Assembly (NCBI GenBank): GCA_037367355.1
Contig: CM074695.1
Coordinates: 1,550,001 to 1,614,000, forward strand
DNA length: 64,000 bases
Source: Neoscytalidium dimidiatum
Lineage: Eukaryota > Ascomycota > Dothideomycetes > Botryosphaeriales > Botryosphaeriaceae
Direction: 5' to 3'
Part shown: one piece after another, positions 60,324-64,000 of the stretch
Layout of the letters: each line of letters begins with the position of its first letter
Numbering within the stretch: position 1 is the stretch's first letter
The notes under the pieces: generated by a model
Told to the model about the DNA's origin: nothing
What the model saw: only the letters and a program-made list of their open reading frames with translations
Database searches by the model: none
Translations under genes and position numbers: made by a program

Positions 60324-63300
60324 TTTGACGGGTGCGTGGAATGATAGTTAAAGGTTTGGATCTTCGTAGCACGACGTGGTGTTTGCAGAAGTAGCACAGA
60401 CGTGGTGCTTTGATTGATCGCTGGAACTCCGTAAGAAACGCGCTGGTGATGAAGGGCAGAGGGTGTTGGCGGAAAGGAAGTCTGGCGTACAAGAGTGTAG
60501 GTGGCCAGTCCAAGTCAGAAGCAAAATCTGAAAGGTGCCTTGGAAAGCAGCTTCGCGCCCAGCGTAGACATCCACATTCACAAGAGTATTCTATATGCTT
60601 GGCATCAACCCGCGATGCCAACTTCAGTCGCATATCGGTCGCAAGTTGAGGGCACGTCAAAGATCCCGTCAAACCAGCATCAAAGTCCTCAAATATCATG
60701 TCATAAACGGCCAAGGGGAGTACGGCTATATGCGCAGGAGCTTCGTGTCTTCTACATCCTTTGCGCGAACCGCGCACCTGCTGTGGATGATGATCGAAGC
60801 ATCTCGCACATCTAGCGGACCGCCTTCGCTTTTCTACCCACAGCCTCCCTCTAACAAAGAACAGACAACTTTAAAGAACTCTTATATCATATTTAGAAGG
60901 CCTTCGCAAGTTCTGCTGACGCGCTCGCTTATGCTCTCGAAGTGGCGCGGAGCAAGTGTTGACATGCGCTTCGTGGCCCGCAACACCACAAAAGGAGGCG
61001 AAAAAAGTTCAGAGCTTAATGAACAAGAAAGTATAGAAAGATCTCCACGATCAAATGATTACCAAGGCCAGCTCGAGCCTACCCACGGATATGCCAGCTC
61101 GAGGAGCTACGCCACAACTCTCCTACCCCTGATGCTACCACGATCGTCGCTAAGCGCGCACATCGCGTGCAGATCTCTCCGCAACCAGAAAAGAATCAAC
61201 ACCTTCCAAATGACAGTACCGATCATTCTTGGCTATCCCTTGCCTTTGGGCCTCAAAATACGTTGAAGGGGAGGAGCGAGGCTATGGAAGCAGCAGGGAG
61301 AACAAGGAGATCAAAGGATCAGCAAGGCATGGAAAGCTATAGGATCGCCGCGTTAACACAAAGAGGAGGATTCTAGGGTTCAACCGTTCAACCCCTCTGA
61401 GGATGAAAGCACGAGGGCGAGTCATGTCCAATTGCTCCTGAAGTTCAGCAGCTATGTGCGCTGATGTCTTTCGCATCTCGGGTTGACTCCAATTGTTATG
61501 GCAGGTGTGCCTAGCGCGGCGCTAGCGCCGCTGGGTAGTTTAGGTCCTCCGCTCTTCTCTCAAAGAAGAGACGGAACAGACACAGCGAATGAGAGTTACT
61601 TACGAGGTTTTGCTACAACACGACACCGGTTACAACACCAATCCGTGAAGCTGATACAGCTTACTACTTTCATCCGGTAAAAGAAGGTTTACAGAATCTA
61701 TAACATAGGATAAGACGTGGAAATAAGGCAAACTAAAACTATTCCTCGAATAATCAAGCACTCTCAATGCATCTCAGAGTTTTGTCTAGGTGCTCGTAGA
61801 GAGACTCAACAGAAACGTGCCGCGAAGAAGACAAACCACCTACTTCGAACACTTATCAACTCAGCGTGTGTATTCAAGTAAGCAGTATCAAGTATGTGTC
61901 TCGAGATTTTAGTCCCGAGGCTCTCGCCCATAACAAAAACTGGTCATCTTTCCCACATCCAAAGCCACAACGATCGCGCCGCTAATAATGCCTTTCAGAT
62001 TGAGCCACTGAGCCCACACGTAGAAGTCTCGGCCTCTATTATCAGCGCTCGCACCTTTTTCCATGTGTCCCCTGTGCCTCCGCCACAGCGTTTCCGCTCC
62101 TCTCTCACACTTCTACCACGTGCCGGCAAAGCGGGCCTTACGCCCGCGCATACAGTACCTACTAAATACATCACGCCACGGCACTGGTACCCCTTCTCAA
62201 AACTAGTAATATCCTGATATCTATACATTTTGGTCCGTCACAATTAGTGTTAAGATGAAGAGTCGGAAAGTAGATGGCGAGAACTCGTAAATATAGAAAT
62301 CATCCAGTGAAAAAGATTCTTAATTTTGACCTTCAAGATGATTCAGATGGCGTATCAGATGATGGAAGTGACACTGCCGTAACAATCTCGACTGAATATG
62401 GCAAAATGGATGAGCTTGTCCGCCACCAGAGCTATGGGAAAGCAACCCGGACATCCAACCAATGACTTAGCGCTGTGAGCTTTCCTCGCGACAAGGTCGT
62501 CCCGCTCTATCGCAAGACCAGAATACGATCAAAGCTCCCCCTCTTCCAGATTCGCCGTTCTCGAGCCAGCGTACGGCTACGACATCTCTACGAAGGGAGC
62601 ACATGTCGTACATACCATCGCCAAGAACACCAAGGTAGCACGCCGTGGCAGCCGCCAGCACCACAGGGAAAACAAAGTGTCTCAAACGCACTTCTCCGTC
62701 GCAAGTCCCTGGGATCCCGACAACGAGAATACGGCGCACGACAACCTAGAATTCCTGGAGACTTGGCGAAAAGCACGTGTTGGCGCAGTCACGAGATCAG
62801 GCAGACCGCACCCTTATATGCCCTTCAAACAGGCTGTAAGCGGAAGAGCGTGGCGGAGCTGCTGTGCCTATCCGGAAGAATTGAAGGGGGAAATGGGAAG
62901 AAAGAATAGCCGTGCCTCAGGTACATTGGCACGCGGATGCAGACCAATCACGAGGCCGACAAGCAAGCGTGCGGCCGCCAAGGTACGTAGAAATGGGAAA
63001 TGGTACTGCACGCCTTATTACCACCCGGTTGGATCCGCTCTTGAACACTGTGCCAAGGAAGAGACGTCATCTCGGGGCAATGTCGATAGACTTCACGGTT
63101 ATAGTGGATCATTGCATGGAAAAGAGTTTGGAGATTATCTTGCAGAGCAACTGAATGCGTACTTTCTTGATTTCTTTTTTCTTTGTTATCTTGGTTCTTT
63201 CCCTTATCTAATCTCTGATGACTCAGAGTGGGGGAAGAGAGCGGGCAGATGCCGCGTGGATATCTCTGAGAGCGCTTAGAAACGCTGGGTATGCTACTGC

Positions 63301-63820
63301 GGTATAGTGGTGTGGGTATGCTGCGCTGAAAAACACACAAAAGAGAAGAACAGGAAACTTCAAATGCAACGAAAAATCAGAACCGATGATATGAAACGCC
63401 GCGCCATGCCAAAGGGTAAAAAAAAAAAAAATGCTGTATAAAAGATGTACGGGGGAGAAAGGTGGAGAGAAAAAGTGGGAGTGAGAGAGCAGCATTGCTG
63501 CCGCTTCCTCATAAAAGAAGAGAAGAATTTGTGTAAGAAGTTCAAAAGCTATTTACAGACTGAGTCAGCAACAAAAGTGAATATTTTCTTCTTTCTCCTC
63601 CGGTAGAGTCAGTCCAAGATGACTTTCTCTATGCCACAATAGTCGGTTTCCAATTAATCAACAGCCACCGAGCGAATATCTTTCCCCTTTCCTATCGCGC
63701 TCACGTACTCGTAGAGTTGCTGCCTCCACGTTTTTTTTTTTTTTGCAAAAAGCAGGAAACATCAAGTCATCATGCCTCATCAAGCGGGTTATAAAAAGGT
63801 GCTCTTCTCCCGCTCTCTTT
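60324..63820. other. 3.5 kb gene-poor region
   Basis: Holds the promoter of the 894-aa gene and the 3' flank of the ferric-reductase-type gene. Plus-strand frame 60595-61266 (223 codons) and minus-strand frame 60271-60777 (168 codons) are long but have no family signature and overlap. A possible coding region at 62274-63280 is listed separately. A-tracts or T-tracts occur at 63419-63431 and 63731-63744. Confidence 0.45.
62274..63280 (+). other. possible lineage-specific gene, structure unresolved
   Basis: A frame from 62274 starts MARTRKYRNHPVKKILNFDL and is acidic after it (DDSDGVSDDGSDTA), ending at 62465. A second plus-strand frame, open from about 62490 to 63280, contains SSRFAVLEPAYGYDISTKGA and FSVASPWDPDNENTAHDNLE, then LEFLETWRKARVGAVTRSGR. 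A third frame near 63025-63154 reads RKRRHLGAMSIDFTVIVDHC. The segments look protein-like but I could not link them with confident splice sites, and no family is recognised. It may be a species-restricted gene, a pseudogene or chance. Confidence 0.25.
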
Positions 63821-64000
63821 TTAGTACGTAAACGCCTCCTCGATAAAGTCCACGCTGCCCTCATCTACCCTCGAGCGGACTGCTGTCCTGACGCCGTCGG
63901 AGAAAGCGCCAGCACCGCAGACGGTGACGGCTACTGCTCCGATACGCTCGGAGATCTCGCGGTCGATGATGGTCTGGACATCGCAGCGGCCGGGGAACAT
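63821..64000 (-). CDS. ferric-reductase-type NAD(P)H-binding domain, C-terminal fragment
   Basis: The last 59 codons of a minus-strand gene that continues beyond the right edge of the window. The fragment reads GRCDVQTIIDREISERIGAV, AVTVCGAGAFSDGVRTAVR and ends GSVDFIEEAFTY, the characteristic C-terminus of fungal FRE-type metalloreductases and related NOX-like flavoproteins: the VTVCGAG strand with its Cys-Gly contacts the NADPH and the terminal aromatic residue stacks near FAD. The family reduces extracellular Fe(III)/Cu(II) at the plasma membrane. Only this part is visible, so membrane and FAD domains cannot be checked; a NADPH oxidase cannot be fully excluded, although the FIEEAFTY ending favours ferric reductase. 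Confidence 0.85.
   Translation of the reverse strand: MFPGRCDVQTIIDREISERIGAVAVTVCGAGAFSDGVRTAVRSRVDEGSVDFIEEAFTY

Noticed and set aside
60595..61266. 223-codon plus-strand frame upstream of the 894-aa gene
   Set aside because: Irregular composition, no domain and overlap with an equally long antisense frame; not supported as a gene.

Overview
This 64 kb window is nuclear DNA from a filamentous ascomycete, most likely Pezizomycotina. The evidence is the many short introns (about 50-110 nt, GTRNGT donors), a peroxisomal SKL protein, a fungal hybrid histidine kinase, a fungal rhodopsin-fold membrane protein and a DIP2-type acyl-adenylate protein. I cannot name the species from the sequence. 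No rRNA, tRNA, CRISPR array, intact transposon or biosynthetic cluster was recognised. Exon models below were built by hand from splice signals, reading-frame phase and protein-family expectation; none is supported by transcripts.

Layout, left to right. 0-9.5 kb: a cytochrome b5/MAPR-type haem protein (-), the Rag GTPase Gtr2 (-), a multi-spanning membrane protein of unknown function (-) and an ARFRP1/Arl3-type GTPase (+). 11.9-18.3 kb: a rhodopsin-fold membrane protein (+), a small PPxY protein (-) and a four-helix membrane protein (+). 20-24.3 kb: an eight-exon GAF/hybrid histidine kinase with a complete receiver domain (-). 26.9-31.2 kb: a Gln-rich zinc-knuckle protein (+), a flavin-reductase-like protein (-) and, divergent from it, an alpha/beta hydrolase (+). 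31.8-40.1 kb: poly(A) polymerase (+), a mitochondrial NTF2/SnoaL-like protein (+), ER alpha-mannosidase I (-) and a Ser/Thr-rich single-pass surface protein (+). 40.1-42.8 kb is gene-poor with possible broken coding sequence. 42.8-51.0 kb: the 1908-aa DIP2-like protein (-), head to head with a peroxisomal acyl-CoA thioesterase (+). 51.6-60.3 kb: 2-isopropylmalate synthase (+), a short-chain dehydrogenase (+), a DUF1989 protein (+) and an 894-aa uncharacterised protein (-). The right end is gene-poor and closes with the C-terminus of a ferric-reductase-type NAD(P)H domain (-), cut by the window edge.

Most genes are housekeeping: nutrient signalling (Gtr2), Golgi traffic (Arl3-like), mRNA 3' ends (Pap1), N-glycan trimming (Mns1) and leucine synthesis (Leu4). 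They do not form one pathway. The most suggestive pairing is DIP2-like with peroxisomal thioesterase, two lipid-metabolism genes sharing one promoter region that contains two CCTCGG-type motifs. I found no clear new multi-gene system. The best leads are single-gene features: a tandem NAGNAG acceptor at the phospho-acceptor Asp of the histidine kinase, a peroxisomal signal on a 42-nt terminal exon, and a Gln-rich protein carrying a retroelement Gag-like zinc knuckle.
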